From Cytobacillus oceanisediminis (GTDB lineage: Bacteria; Bacillota; Bacilli; Bacillales; Cytobacillaceae), in contig NZ_CP065511.1 in NCBI RefSeq assembly GCF_022811925.1, positions 1,109,501 to 1,173,500 of the forward strand: a stretch of 64,000 bases of DNA. The letters are read 5' to 3'. Positions 24,424-33,799 of the stretch are shown here, one piece after another. A model generated the notes under the pieces. It was not told the origin of the DNA, searched no databases, and was given only the letters and a program-made list of their open reading frames with translations. The translations under genes and the position numbers were made by a program. The first letter of the stretch is position 1; the number at the start of each line of letters is the position of its first letter.

Positions 24424-26511
24424 TTGAAACAAGATCCGCAAAACAAAGGCGTAAATGAGCACAGCAAGGACAAGCAGCTTGAGGAGTTTCGCATGGATAA
24501 CACAGGTAAGAAGCTGACGACCAATCAGGGAGTCAAGGTTTCGGAGGATGAGCATTCGTTAAAAGCCGGTTCCCGCGGTCCGACCTTGATGGAGGACTTT
24601 CACTTCCGGGAAAAAATGACGCACTTTGATCATGAGCGCATCCCTGAACGGGTTGTCCATGCCCGCGGTTTTGGCGCGCACGGGTACTTTCAGGTGTATG
24701 AATCCATGGCAGACTATACCCGGGCAAAGTTTCTGCAGGATCCATCTGTCAAAACCCCGGTCTTTGTTCGTTTCTCGACTGTTGCCGGTTCCCGCGGCTC
24801 GGCAGACTCTGTACGTGATGCCCGCGGCTTTGCGACGAAGTTTTATACCGAAGAGGGCAACTACGACTTAGTCGGCAATAATATTCCGGTATTCTTCATT
24901 CAGGATGCCATCAAATTCCCGGATCTCGTTCATTCATTCAAGCCGGAGCCGCATAACGAAATGCCGCAGGCCTCAACGGCACATGATACGTTCTGGGATT
25001 TTGCCGCCAACAATACTGAAACAGCCCACATGATCATGTGGACGATGTCAGACCGTGCCATTCCGCGCAGTTTCCGCATGATGGAGGGCTTTGGTGTTCA
25101 CACGTTCCGATTTGTGAACGAGCAGGGTAAGGCACGTTTTGTGAAATTCCACTGGAAGCCTGTTCTGGGCACGCATTCCCTGGTTTTTGACGAAGCCCAA
25201 AAACTTGCCGGAAAGGATCCGGATTTCCACCGCCGCGATCTTTGGGAAGCCATCGAAATGGGGGATTACCCTGAATTTGAGCTCGGTGTTCAGATGATTG
25301 ATGAAGAAGATGAATTCTCCTTTGATTTTGATATTCTGGATGCGACAAAGCTGTGGCCGGAGGAAATGGTCCCGGTTAAGATCATTGGAAAAATGACGCT
25401 GAACCGCAATCAGGATAATGTATTTGCAGAAACGGAGCAGGTTGCATTCCATCCCGGGCATGTTGTACCTGGCATTGATTTTTCAAATGACCCGCTGCTG
25501 CAGGGACGATTATTTTCCTATACAGATACCCAGCTGATCCGCCTGGGAGGGCCGAACTTCCATGAGATCCCGATCAACCGTCCTGTTTGTCCGTTCCATA
25601 ATAATCAGTATGACGGCTACCATCGCATGACGATTAATAAAGGGCCGGTTGCTTATCATAAAAACTCAATGCAGAATAATGATCCAAGCCCTGCCACAGC
25701 AGAAGAGGGCGGCTATATTCATTATCAGGAAAAAGTCGAAGGACGCAAAGTTCGCGAGCGCAGCGACAGCTTCAAGGACCATTACAGCCAGGCGAAAATG
25801 TTCTGGAACAGCATGTCTGAAGTGGAAAAGCAGCATATGATTGAGGCGTTCCGCTTTGAAGTCGGAAAGGTGCAGAACAAAGATGTGAAGCAGCAGGTTG
25901 TCGACATGTTCAGCAATGTGGATCATTTCCTAGCCGAACAAATTGCCCTCGGAGTTGGCGCTATAGTGCCGGATGCTGCGAATGAATCCAAAGTAACGCT
26001 TTCTTCACCAGCATTAAGCCAAATGAACACAGCCAAATCACCTAAGACCCGAAAAGTCGCCATTCTTGCTGATAATGGCTTCAGCTATACTGAAGTCAGC
26101 AGCGTGATGGAAGCTTTGAAAGGTGCTGGGATTATGCCTGAAATTGTCAGCAAAAACCTGGGCATGATCAAAGGGGACGGCGGAGAACTGGAAATAATGA
26201 AAACATTCCTGACCTCCCACTCCGTTATGTATGACGCCATCTATATCGCCGGCGGAAAAGAAAGTGCAGATGCTCTGAAAATGGTGCCGCAGGCCAAGGA
26301 ATTCGTCAGCGAAGCCTACAAGCATTTCAAAACTATTGCGTTTGGCGGCGAAGGAGCCGAGCTGCTGCCTGCAGAAGCAATGAACACGCTGGGGCAATCC
26401 CAAACCCTTTCGGAAATGGGAATCGTCGAAATCAAAAGCGGCGATGCTTCCTCCAATGAGAATTTAATTAATAGCATTGCCATGCACCGTCATTGGGGAC
26501 GTGCCATATAA
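24424..26511 (+). CDS. katE: Large-subunit catalase with C-terminal DJ-1/GATase-like domain
   Basis: This 695-aa monofunctional haem catalase is of clade 2 (E. coli HPII, B. subtilis KatE). The distal histidine is in RVVHARGFGAHGYF, the asparagine in NYDLVGNNIPVFF and the haem tyrosine in RLFSYTDTQLIRLGGPNF. From about residue 545 a flavodoxin-like DJ-1/PfpI domain follows (RKVAILADNGFSYTEV...YIAGGKES). It splits hydrogen peroxide into water and oxygen. The start is TTG with AAGGAGG 8 bp upstream. The sigma-B promoter makes it a general-stress protein, in keeping with the RsbR homologues nearby. Length and motifs are complete. Confidence 0.93.
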   Translation: MKQDPQNKGVNEHSKDKQLEEFRMDNTGKKLTTNQGVKVSEDEHSLKAGSRGPTLMEDFHFREKMTHFDHERIPERVVHARGFGAHGYFQVYESMADYTRAKFLQDPSVKTPVFVRFSTVAGSRGSADSVRDARGFATKFYTEEGNYDLVGNNIPVFFIQDAIKFPDLVHSFKPEPHNEMPQASTAHDTFWDFAANNTETAHMIMWTMSDRAIPRSFRMMEGFGVHTFRFVNEQGKARFVKFHWKPVLGTHSLVFDEAQKLAGKDPDFHRRDLWEAIEMGDYPEFELGVQMIDEEDEFSFDFDILDATKLWPEEMVPVKIIGKMTLNRNQDNVFAETEQVAFHPGHVVPGIDFSNDPLLQGRLFSYTDTQLIRLGGPNFHEIPINRPVCPFHNNQYDGYHRMTINKGPVAYHKNSMQNNDPSPATAEEGGYIHYQEKVEGRKVRERSDSFKDHYSQAKMFWNSMSEVEKQHMIEAFRFEVGKVQNKDVKQQVVDMFSNVDHFLAEQIALGVGAIVPDAANESKVTLSSPALSQMNTAKSPKTRKVAILADNGFSYTEVSSVMEALKGAGIMPEIVSKNLGMIKGDGGELEIMKTFLTSHSVMYDAIYIAGGKESADALKMVPQAKEFVSEAYKHFKTIAFGGEGAELLPAEAMNTLGQSQTLSEMGIVEIKSGDASSNENLINSIAMHRHWGRAI

Positions 26512-26522
26512 GATGCCATCGA

Positions 26523-26558
26523 AGCCAGCTGCCCGATATCGGGCGGCTGGCTATTTTC
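26523..26558 (+). terminator. Catalase terminator
   Basis: AGCCAGCTGCCCG (26523-26535) pairs with CGGGCGGCTGGCT (26540-26552) with one G-T pair and a 4-nt loop, then ATTTTC. Confidence 0.8.
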
Positions 26559-26582
26559 AGGTTCCTTGATAGAATAAGGACT

Positions 26583-26985
26583 GACCGATATAGCTGGAAA
26601 CTGACCGAAATATTGGAGAAACTGACCGATAAAATCGAATAGTAACCGATAAATTAAAATTATGACCGATAAAGCTGATGAAGTGACCGATAAACGGAAT
26701 ACTGACAGTTCGGCCGATAAATCGTTGAGTTTGGCCGTTAAATTTACAAATTCGGCCGTAAAACCTTCATTTTGGCCGATAAAATCGGAAAAATGGCCGT
26801 TAAAACTTTCAAGGCAGGATGCCTATTCCTTTTGGCCGGTAAATGCCCCACATTGGCCGGTATTTTCCTAAATTTGGCCGGTGAAACGGCAAAATAGGCC
26901 GGTAAATCCCCCATTTCGGCCGGTATTTTCCTGATTCTGCCCGACCTGCCAGCATCTGCATCAAAAATTCCCCAATAAGCAGGTA
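26583..26985 (+). repeat. Phased array 1: CCGATAAA-type core every 20-21 bp
   Basis: Cores of the form (T)GACCGATAAA, then TTGGCCGATAAA or TTGGCCGTTAAA, then TTGGCCGGTAAA begin at 26583, 26603, 26624, 26644, 26664, 26685, 26712, 26733, 26754, 26774, 26795, 26834, 26855, 26876, 26897, 26918 and 26939. Weak copies lie at 26704 and 26813, and two more decayed ones may lie near 26958 and 26979. Steps are 20 or 21 bp (mean about 20.6) apart from one 27-bp slip. The core changes gradually from left to right. Spacer sequence is not conserved. The array fills the gap between the catalase terminator and the AraC-type gene. Confidence 0.9.
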
Positions 26986-27096
26986 TTCCCCTCCTATAAT
27001 AAGAATTCTTTAATATCAACCTGCCAAAACAAAGCAAAAAATGACAGGAAGTCAAAAAGAGAAAAAGGTAGGATTTATTCAAGGGAGTGATCAGTA

Positions 27097-27960
27097 ATGT
27101 CATGGATCGTATCGCTGCAGAAGGCGATTGATTATATAGAGGAGTACTTGCTGGATGAGGATCTTTCCATCGGAAAAGCCGCGGAGGCAGCGAACTCCTC
27201 CGTATTTCATTTTCAGCGCACGTTCGCCATTTTGACAGATATGCCGGTCGGCGAATATATCCGGGGAAGAAGACTGACCATCGCTGCACAGGAGCTGGTC
27301 CGAACCGACAGCAAAGTGATTGATCTCGCCTATAAATACGGCTATGACACTCCCGAAGCTTTTACCAAGGCTTTCCGCAGGCAGCATGGCATGACCCCGA
27401 CTGAAGCAAGAAACTTTTCCGGAAAGCTGAAATCATATAACCGCCTGGTGATCCAGGTGAGTCTGAAAGGGGCAGAACCAATGCAATATGCAATTGTCGA
27501 AAAAGAAGCTTTTAAAGTAGCAGGAATCAAAAGGGAGTTCTCATTGTGCAATGAAGAGAATCTGGCCGGCATCCCGAAAATGTGGGATGAAGTAAATAGT
27601 AACGGAACAGATGACAAATTATTTATGCTGAATAATGGAGAAATTAAAGGGGTTCTCGGCGTATGTGTCGATAAACGCAGCACGAAGCCTGACAGCATGG
27701 ATTACTGGATCGGGGCAAGCTTCAAAGGCGATAAGCCTGACAGCTTCGAGTGCCTGGAAGTCCCTGCCTCCAAATGGGCGGTGTTCGAAGTTCATGGCGC
27801 CATGCCTCATGCCATGCAAACCGCCTGGAAAAAAATCTTCTCGGAATGGTTTCCATCCAGCGGTTATGAACATGCTGCTGCACCAGAGCTGGAAGTCTAT
27901 TCTGCCGGGGATGCGTCCAGTCCGGATTATTATTCAGAGATCTGGATCCCGGTAAAATAA
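27097..27960 (+). CDS. AraC-family regulator with GyrI-like effector domain
   Basis: This 287-aa protein has two N-terminal helix-turn-helix motifs of the AraC type (residues 8-105, FAILTDMPVGEYIRGRRLTIAAQEL and AYKYGYDTPEAFTKAFRRQHGMTP). A GyrI-like/BmrR-type ligand domain follows from about residue 125 (MQYAIVEKEAFKVAGIKREFS...VPASKWAVFEVHG). This order is that of Rob-type and Bacillus multidrug or stress regulators. The ligand is probably an amphipathic drug or metabolite, which is inferred. A GGGAGTGA ribosome site precedes the ATG. The gene follows phased array 1 and ends at a terminator shared with the convergent BCCT gene. Confidence 0.85.
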   Translation: MSWIVSLQKAIDYIEEYLLDEDLSIGKAAEAANSSVFHFQRTFAILTDMPVGEYIRGRRLTIAAQELVRTDSKVIDLAYKYGYDTPEAFTKAFRRQHGMTPTEARNFSGKLKSYNRLVIQVSLKGAEPMQYAIVEKEAFKVAGIKREFSLCNEENLAGIPKMWDEVNSNGTDDKLFMLNNGEIKGVLGVCVDKRSTKPDSMDYWIGASFKGDKPDSFECLEVPASKWAVFEVHGAMPHAMQTAWKKIFSEWFPSSGYEHAAAPELEVYSAGDASSPDYYSEIWIPVK

Positions 27961-27971
27961 ACATTAGTAAA

Positions 27972-27999
27972 ACCTGCAGATTTCAATCTGCAGGTGTTC
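27972..27999. terminator. Terminator between AraC-type and BCCT genes
   Basis: ACCTGCAGATT (27972-27982) pairs perfectly with AATCTGCAGGT (27985-27995) around a minimal 2-nt gap, then GTTCT. Confidence 0.7.
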
Positions 28000-28001
28000 T
28001 A

Positions 28002-29516
28002 TTAAGGCTTCCTCTTCGGAATTTTTCCAATCCCAAGCTCCTTCGCTTCTTTCTGCAGAGCCTTGATCAGACTGAAGGTCATTAAAGCCATGATAACGGA
28101 AAAAGGAAGGGCTGCTGCGATCATCGTATTCTGCAGCGCTTGAAGCCCGCCGGAATAGAGCAGGACCAATGAAATGGCAGCAAGCAATATTCCCCAAACC
28201 ATTTTTATCCTATTGCCAGGATGGTGCGAACCATTTGTTGTCATCATGCCTAAAACATATGTGCCGGAGTCGGCAGAGGTAATAAAAAACGTACAAATGA
28301 GTAAGATGGCAATGACCGAAAGGACCGTTCCCATCGGAAAGTTCGAAAATACACCAAACAATGCTTCCTCAGTAGCCAATTCGGAGATTTTGGCAACACC
28401 GTTATGCTCTTGCATAATGGCAGTTCCGCCAAATGTTGCAAACCATATGAAGCCTATCAGCGATGGCACAAGGAGGACGCCGAAAACAAATTCCCGGATG
28501 GTTCTCCCTTTTGAAACGCGGGCGATGAAAATCCCCACGAAGGGTGCCCAGGCAATCCACCAGGCCCAGTAAAAAATTGTCCAGCCATTAATCCATTCCC
28601 TGACCTCTGGATTTAACGGCGCGATTCTAAGACTCATGCCAGGCAAATTCTGCAGATACGACCCAAGTGTATTGGTGAACAGGTTTAAGATGAACAATGA
28701 AGGTCCCAGGAAAAAAGTGAGCAGGAATAGAATCGCTGCTAAAATCATATTGGCATTGCTCAAGATTTTGATGCCCTTTCCAAGTCCTGACCAGGCGGAT
28801 ATCATGAAAAGAACCGTAACAATAACCACAATAATGAACTGGACAGTAATGCTAACCGGTATGCCAAAAAGATAAGATAACCCTCCATTAATCTGAACAG
28901 CTCCAAACCCAAGTGTTGTAGCTACACCAATCACAGTCGCAACCACTGAAAGAATATCAATGATCTTCCCAGCAGCTTTCTGTGTATGGTCGCCTAAAAT
29001 CGGCTTCAAAGTGGCGCTGATTAAACCAGGTTCCCCGTGGCGGAAGTTAAAGTAAGCCAGAACAAGCGCAACAATTCCATAAATTGCCCATGCATGGATT
29101 CCCCAATGGAAGTAAGTATACCTCATGGCATTCCTAATGGCCTGGTCCGTCCCTACTTCCCCGCCTGTCGGGGACCCGACCGCATAGTGATAAATCGGCT
29201 CAGCTGCACCCCAGAAAACCAGCCCGATCCCCATCCCTGCACTGAACAGCATGGCAAACCACGTAGGGCGGGAAAATTCCGGTTTATCATCCTGCTTCCC
29301 AAGCTTGATTCTTCCTAAAGGGCTGATTAAAAAATATAAACAAACAATGACAATAAACGAAACAAGAATCAAATAATACCACCCGAATTTATCGGTGATA
29401 AAAGCCTGTACATTTGCTGTCACACTCTCCAGCGAATCCGGGATAAAAACACCGAATAAAACAAGCAATAATAATATGCCCACCGATATATAGAAAACCA
29501 TTAAGTTCTTCTTCAC
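28002..29516 (-). CDS. BCCT-family glycine betaine/carnitine/choline transporter
   Basis: This 504-aa protein has 12 membrane segments and the BCCT signature. The TM8 region WTIFYWAWWIAWAPFVGIFIARVSKGRTIREF has the tryptophans that bind trimethylammonium groups, and the glycine-rich MLFSAGMGIGLVFWGAAEP is in TM2. It takes up compatible solutes by sodium or proton symport, like B. subtilis OpuD. The start is GTG 29516, seven bases after AAGGGG; a frame extension to 29564 lacks a ribosome site. Osmotic control is expected from the family but no promoter was identified. It is transcribed alone. Confidence 0.9.
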   Translation of the reverse strand: MKKNLMVFYISVGILLLLVLFGVFIPDSLESVTANVQAFITDKFGWYYLILVSFIVIVCLYFLISPLGRIKLGKQDDKPEFSRPTWFAMLFSAGMGIGLVFWGAAEPIYHYAVGSPTGGEVGTDQAIRNAMRYTYFHWGIHAWAIYGIVALVLAYFNFRHGEPGLISATLKPILGDHTQKAAGKIIDILSVVATVIGVATTLGFGAVQINGGLSYLFGIPVSITVQFIIVVIVTVLFMISAWSGLGKGIKILSNANMILAAILFLLTFFLGPSLFILNLFTNTLGSYLQNLPGMSLRIAPLNPEVREWINGWTIFYWAWWIAWAPFVGIFIARVSKGRTIREFVFGVLLVPSLIGFIWFATFGGTAIMQEHNGVAKISELATEEALFGVFSNFPMGTVLSVIAILLICTFFITSADSGTYVLGMMTTNGSHHPGNRIKMVWGILLAAISLVLLYSGGLQALQNTMIAAALPFSVIMALMTFSLIKALQKEAKELGIGKIPKRKP

Positions 29517-29657
29517 ATACAATCCCCTTTCTTCTGTTGCTGCTTCCTTTAGGATTAAGTACATTGAAAGTAATTATGCGGCTGAAAAAGAAATTTGCAG
29601 GAAATTCCCCTATGCTGACGAAATTCCATAAGTATCTGGACAAGGAGGTAAGAGGAT

Positions 29658-30152
29658 ATGCTGACATTATTTCGCTATAACTGGCAAGTGCGTGATGAGT
29701 GGTTTGAATGGTGCCGCCAGCTCTCAGCCGAAGATCTGAATGCTAATCGGACTGGAGGAGTTGGGGGCATTCTGGAAACCCTTTTTCATATCGTAGATGT
29801 TGAATACAGCTGGATTTGTGTCATTCAAGGCAAGGAAGTGAAAGACCCCCTGTTTTCCGACTATGATGAATTGGAAAAAGTAATGGCACTTTCTGAAGAA
29901 TACCGCAGGGAATTAGAAAGCTTTTTTCAGGAGGAATGGCCAGTTCAATACAATGAAATGGTTACACCGCCGTGGATGGAGGAGGGGCTATACAAAAAGG
30001 GGGACATCTTGAACCATGCCATTGCCCATGAAATCCATCATATCGGCCAGCTTTCTGTATGGGCAAGAGAGATGAATCTAAAGCCGGTATCAGCCAATCT
30101 GATAGGAAGGGAATTAAATCAATTAAGGGGTATAGAAAAGAAAATGTCCTGA
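29658..30152 (+). CDS. DinB-family protein
   Basis: This 164-aa protein has the DinB fold. Metal-ligand histidines are in LETLFHIVDVEYSW (about residue 37) and in AIAHEIHHIGQLSVWAREM (about residues 117-122). A YfiT/DinB-type thiol transferase role is possible, but no substrate is known. It has an ideal AAGGAGG ribosome site. It is not closely similar to the other DinB protein at 19233-19772. It lies upstream of the cytochrome oxidase genes, separated by 128 bp with no evident functional link. Confidence 0.85.
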   Translation: MLTLFRYNWQVRDEWFEWCRQLSAEDLNANRTGGVGGILETLFHIVDVEYSWICVIQGKEVKDPLFSDYDELEKVMALSEEYRRELESFFQEEWPVQYNEMVTPPWMEEGLYKKGDILNHAIAHEIHHIGQLSVWAREMNLKPVSANLIGRELNQLRGIEKKMS

Positions 30153-30280
30153 TCCAGGGCATTTTTTTTGCGGGAAAATTTCCAAAAAATCGTCAAATAG
30201 GACATATATCACCGATTTAACTTTTGAGCTTCCATAAAATAAGGTTTGGGGATTGTTGAAAATTTATGGGAGGGGTATGA

Positions 30281-30832
30281 ATGTATCAGCAAATCGCAAT
30301 GTATGCAACTGTTTTCTTTGTCTTCCTGCTGGCGCTGGCATTTGCGTTTGTCTACGGTGAATCCAAGCGCAGCGGAGAGTATAGCACCATCCAGGAAAAA
30401 GGATATAAGATCAGGAAATTCTATTTTCTCTGGCTAATTGCCATTATGGCTTTTGCCACCGTCATGACGCTTGGCAGGCTGCCGTACGACAGCAATCAGG
30501 CCGAAGCGGAAGGCTTAAATGAAGCGAAAGTAGTGAAGGTAACTGGAGTCCAATATGCATGGGAGATGAGTGAGGAAACCTTCGAAGCAGGAGACAAAGT
30601 CCAATTTGATGTGACGGCCACGGATGTTACCCATGGTTTTGGCTTATACAATGAAAATATGGAGCTTGTCGAACAAACTCAGGCCATGCCTGAATATACA
30701 AATACAGTTTATTATACTTTTGAAGAACCTGGAACTTATCAAATATTATGTCTTGAATACTGTTCAGCCGGACATCATGTGATGGTCAAAGAAATTGTTG
30801 TCGAACCGGAAGGGGGAGCGTCTGATGAATGA
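30281..30832 (+). CDS. cbaB: ba3-type cytochrome c oxidase subunit II
   Basis: This 183-aa protein has two membrane segments (about residues 5-25 and 48-64) and a cupredoxin domain outside the membrane. The CuA ligands are all visible: the histidine of DVTHGFGLY and CLEYCSAGHHVM near the C-terminus. It accepts electrons from cytochrome c and passes them to subunit I. The short length and CuA spacing match subunit II of B-type (ba3/bo3) haem-copper oxidases. A GGGAGGGG ribosome site precedes ATG 30281, and the stop overlaps the subunit I start by 8 bp. Confidence 0.9.
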   Translation: MYQQIAMYATVFFVFLLALAFAFVYGESKRSGEYSTIQEKGYKIRKFYFLWLIAIMAFATVMTLGRLPYDSNQAEAEGLNEAKVVKVTGVQYAWEMSEETFEAGDKVQFDVTATDVTHGFGLYNENMELVEQTQAMPEYTNTVYYTFEEPGTYQILCLEYCSAGHHVMVKEIVVEPEGGASDE

Positions 30833-32291
30833 AGCGATTCCCCCTTTAGCCAAGAAAACAGTGGTATGGCACCTGGCTTTGACTTCACTTGTCTTAATTC
30901 TTATGATGATCTTTGGTGTTATTATGCTGATGATTCAGGGTGAAATGATCAGCATCACACCGCAGTGGTTTTATAAGATTATGACTGCGCACGGAACAGG
31001 AATGGTTGGCATCGCTGCACTGGGCGGAACGGCCATCTTATGGTACTTCCTGTCTAAATACATAAAACTGAACGCTCTCATCCTCATTGTAAACTTTGTC
31101 CTTTTTATAACCGGAGTCACGATGGTTCTAATCGCCATTTTTGTCTTTGACTTTTCAGATGGATGGACATTTTTATATCCGCTTCCTGCCCAGTCAGCCA
31201 AAATGTATGGGGCGGCAGGGGCGGTATTCTTCTTATCGGGCATGCTGGTTCTTGGCATTGGTTTTTTAATTCTTTACATGTACCTGGCTGCGAGGCTGAC
31301 AGCAGTTTATGGGGGCCTTGGAAAGGCACTTGGATGGGATATCATTTTCAGGGGGGAGAAAGGATACGGGCCGCCTGCTGCTGTCGTGGCGACAGCCATG
31401 GTCATCATCACCAATTCGACTGCCCTGCTGGCAGGAGCAACTGTGCTGACTGCATCCCTAGTGAATATCATCAATCCGGCCGTCACAATGGACCCTCTGC
31501 TTGCCAAGCATCTTACCTATGCATTCGGCCATATCTTTGCCAACTGCACCATCTATATGGCTGTTATTGCCGTCTATGAGGTTCTCTCAGAATATACAAA
31601 ACGGCCATGGAAAGCTAACAAAGTCTTTTTAATTGCGTGGAACTGCTCGACACTTTTTACCTTAATGATCTATACGCACCATCTGCTGATGGACTTTGCG
31701 GTACCAAAATGGATGCTCATCATCGGGCAGGTGTTTTCTTATGCAAACGGCTTGCCCGTTATGGTCGTTACGGCCTACGGAGCGCTGATGATTGTCTATC
31801 GCTCGCGGATGAAATGGGACTTTGCCTCAAGCATGTTTTTCCTTTCCATGTTCGGATGGGTGGCAGGAGCGATTCCGGCCATCATTGATGCCACCATTGT
31901 GGTCAATCATGTGATGCATAACACGAAATGGGTTCCGGGCCATTTCCATACGTATATGGGAATGGGTGTAGTCGCTATGATTATTGGGTTTATGTATTAT
32001 TTTAATAAGACCGAAGGCAATCAGGAGCACAGGGGAATCGATACGTTCACAATCGCTCTCTATTTTGCCTTTTTTACGGGGCTTGTAGGCTCTTTTCTAT
32101 ATGCAGGCGGGATGAGTGCACCAAGAAGATGGGCGGAGCACCTGCCGCAGTGGATACTGTCCGACCAGGTAGGCGCCGTCAGCGGAATCTTTATCGTTCT
32201 GGCTGCAATCATCTCCACAGCAAGATTTTTTGCCGGTTTAAGAAGTGTTGGCACGAAGGTTCCTTACAAAAAAAAATCAGCAGCTGGCTGA
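30825..32291 (+). CDS. cbaA: ba3-type cytochrome c oxidase subunit I
   Basis: This 488-aa protein has about 12-13 membrane segments and the haem and copper ligands of a B-type haem-copper oxidase. The low-spin haem histidine is in TAHGTGMVGIAAL, the CuB region has FGHIFANCTIYMAVIAVYEVL and YTHHLLMDF, and the last haem histidines are in VVNHVMHNTKWVPGHFHTYMGMG. It reduces oxygen to water while pumping protons. ATG 30825 sits inside the end of subunit II, after GGGGGAGCG, so an upstream ATG-like extension is rejected. B-type oxidases have high oxygen affinity, which suggests use at low oxygen. No assembly genes are adjacent. Confidence 0.9.
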   Translation: MNEAIPPLAKKTVVWHLALTSLVLILMMIFGVIMLMIQGEMISITPQWFYKIMTAHGTGMVGIAALGGTAILWYFLSKYIKLNALILIVNFVLFITGVTMVLIAIFVFDFSDGWTFLYPLPAQSAKMYGAAGAVFFLSGMLVLGIGFLILYMYLAARLTAVYGGLGKALGWDIIFRGEKGYGPPAAVVATAMVIITNSTALLAGATVLTASLVNIINPAVTMDPLLAKHLTYAFGHIFANCTIYMAVIAVYEVLSEYTKRPWKANKVFLIAWNCSTLFTLMIYTHHLLMDFAVPKWMLIIGQVFSYANGLPVMVVTAYGALMIVYRSRMKWDFASSMFFLSMFGWVAGAIPAIIDATIVVNHVMHNTKWVPGHFHTYMGMGVVAMIIGFMYYFNKTEGNQEHRGIDTFTIALYFAFFTGLVGSFLYAGGMSAPRRWAEHLPQWILSDQVGAVSGIFIVLAAIISTARFFAGLRSVGTKVPYKKKSAAG

Positions 32292-32300
32292 GAAATAGGC

Positions 32301-32332
32301 GCTCTGGAGATTCCTCTCCAGGGCTTTTTTTA
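32301..32332 (+). terminator. Oxidase operon terminator
   Basis: GCTCTGGAGA pairs with TCTCCAGGGC (one G-T pair), followed by seven T residues. Confidence 0.8.
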
Positions 32333-32342
32333 TTAAATTAGA

Positions 32343-32493
32343 AAGTATAAAATTTTGAACTTCGATAACTGTCTAGCTCCAGCGCCTACCCCCTCGAGGT
32401 CACAAACCAATCCTCCCATAAAGGCAAAGAACGCCTTTCCGTGAGGCTCGTCTTGTGCTTGTCGGGGGTGGGCGAGGCGCTTCCACTTTTCTT
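32343..32493. repeat. R1 modular hairpin repeat, copy B (full form)
   Basis: It has the R1 left end (AAGTATAAAATTTTGAAC, GATAACTGTCTAGCTCCAG) and right end (TCGGGGGTGGGCGAGGCGCT). AGCGCCTACCCCC pairs with GGGGGTGGGCGAGGCGCT. Nested inside is a second hairpin with AAAGGC/GCCTTT and CCTC/GAGG. The 3.9-kb copy lacks this inner part exactly, and the 56-kb copy carries it again almost unchanged. Confidence 0.85.
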
Positions 32494-32540
32494 ATGCTAT
32501 ACTAATAATTGGGAAAATTCTAAATATATGCAGGTGATCT

Positions 32541-33764
32541 ATGAAACAATTTAATTGGAAAATGGCGTCCTTCCTGCTGACGGGGATTGGAATATCCAGA
32601 CTGGGAGATTTCATTTACCTGATTGCTATTAATTTGATTGTCTATAACATGACCGGCTCAGCTGCTGCTGTGGCAGGATTATGGATCATAGGCCCTGTCA
32701 CTTCCGTTTTAACCAATTCGTGGAGCGGGGGCATGATTGACCGGAAAAATAAAAAGAGCATTATGATTTGGACGGATATGGCCAGGGCCCTGGGTGTAGC
32801 GCTGATACCGTTTCTGGGAAGCATTGGCTTCATTTATGCAGTCCTCTCTCTAATCAGTATGGCGAAGGCTCTATTTATGCCGGCTTCCGCTACGTATATA
32901 ACCAAGCTGGTTCCAATCGAAAGCAGAAAACGGTTCAACTCCATCAACAGTCTTGTTACCTCAGGCGCTTTCATCGTCGGGCCAGCCATCGCAGGCGGAT
33001 TATTTCTGATTGGAACCATTGAAACGGCCATCTTTTTAAATGCGGCTTCCTTTGTCTTTTCAGCTGTCATCATCTGGCTGCTGCCGGACATGGATAAAGA
33101 GTTAAAGTCCCCTTCAGTACAAACATCAGCCTATGAAACGCTCCGGGATGATTGGAAGCAGGTCATCACGTTTGGCAGGAGAGAGGTTTTTATCATTTCT
33201 GTTTACGGGTGTTTCCTGGCATTCGGTTTGTTCTCACTCGCAATGGATTCCCAGGAGGTTGTTTTTATCCAGGATGTTGTTGGGCTGACAGAAGCGGATT
33301 ATAGTTTCCTTGTCAGTATCAGCGGTATTGGCTTTGCGCTGGGAGCTCTCTTTATCACCGTCGTTTCAAAAATGCTTAGCATCAAACAGCTCATGGGCTA
33401 TGGCATGCTTTTGACAGCGGCGGGTTATCTGATTTATGCCTTGGCAGACTCCTATATGATGGTGGTCATTGGATTTACTGTCCTCGGCATTTTTAATGCT
33501 TTCTCAAGTGCGGGATACCAAACCTTTTATCAGAATAATGTGCCTGTGGAAATCATGGGCAGAATGACCAGTGTGATCGGTGTCATCCAAAGCTTTGCGC
33601 AGATTATCCTGCTCTTTGGAATCGGTGTTCTCGGAGACCTGTTTCCGCTCCGCTATACGATTGTCATTTTAGCAGGCCTGAATTTAATTCTTTCTCTTTA
33701 TGTCTGCTGGCAGCTGCTGAAGCCGGGGAAGCAGCAGTATTTTTCAGAAACAACTTCCGCTTAA
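32541..33764 (+). CDS. MFS transporter
   Basis: This 407-aa protein has about 12 membrane segments. The loop after TM2 reads SGGMIDRKNKKSIMIWTDMAR, and a late GRMTSVIGVIQSFAQIILLFGIGVL is of the MFS_3 type, which includes putative drug exporters. No regulator lies beside it and no substrate can be named. The ATG at 32541 follows CAGGTGATCT, and a stronger site is not seen. It comes directly after R1 copy B and ends at a GC-rich hairpin shared with the convergent exchanger gene. Confidence 0.8.
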   Translation: MKQFNWKMASFLLTGIGISRLGDFIYLIAINLIVYNMTGSAAAVAGLWIIGPVTSVLTNSWSGGMIDRKNKKSIMIWTDMARALGVALIPFLGSIGFIYAVLSLISMAKALFMPASATYITKLVPIESRKRFNSINSLVTSGAFIVGPAIAGGLFLIGTIETAIFLNAASFVFSAVIIWLLPDMDKELKSPSVQTSAYETLRDDWKQVITFGRREVFIISVYGCFLAFGLFSLAMDSQEVVFIQDVVGLTEADYSFLVSISGIGFALGALFITVVSKMLSIKQLMGYGMLLTAAGYLIYALADSYMMVVIGFTVLGIFNAFSSAGYQTFYQNNVPVEIMGRMTSVIGVIQSFAQIILLFGIGVLGDLFPLRYTIVILAGLNLILSLYVCWQLLKPGKQQYFSETTSA

Positions 33765-33771
33765 AAAGAAA

Positions 33772-33793
33772 CGCCGGCCCAATCGGACCGGCG
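33772..33793. terminator. Terminator between convergent genes
   Basis: CGCCGG pairs with CCGGCG around a 10-nt loop, with a possible extra inner pairing; an A-run lies on the left for the minus-strand transcript. Confidence 0.6.
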
Positions 33794-33799
33794 CTGGCA

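Noticed and set aside
26662-26871. Reading frames across array 1, including a long minus-strand frame with a heptad-like PAxxGxLPA pattern
   Set aside because: Steps mix 20 and 21 bp, so the repeat does not keep a reading frame over the array. The heptad pattern only appears where several 21-bp steps follow each other, and no ribosome site fits.
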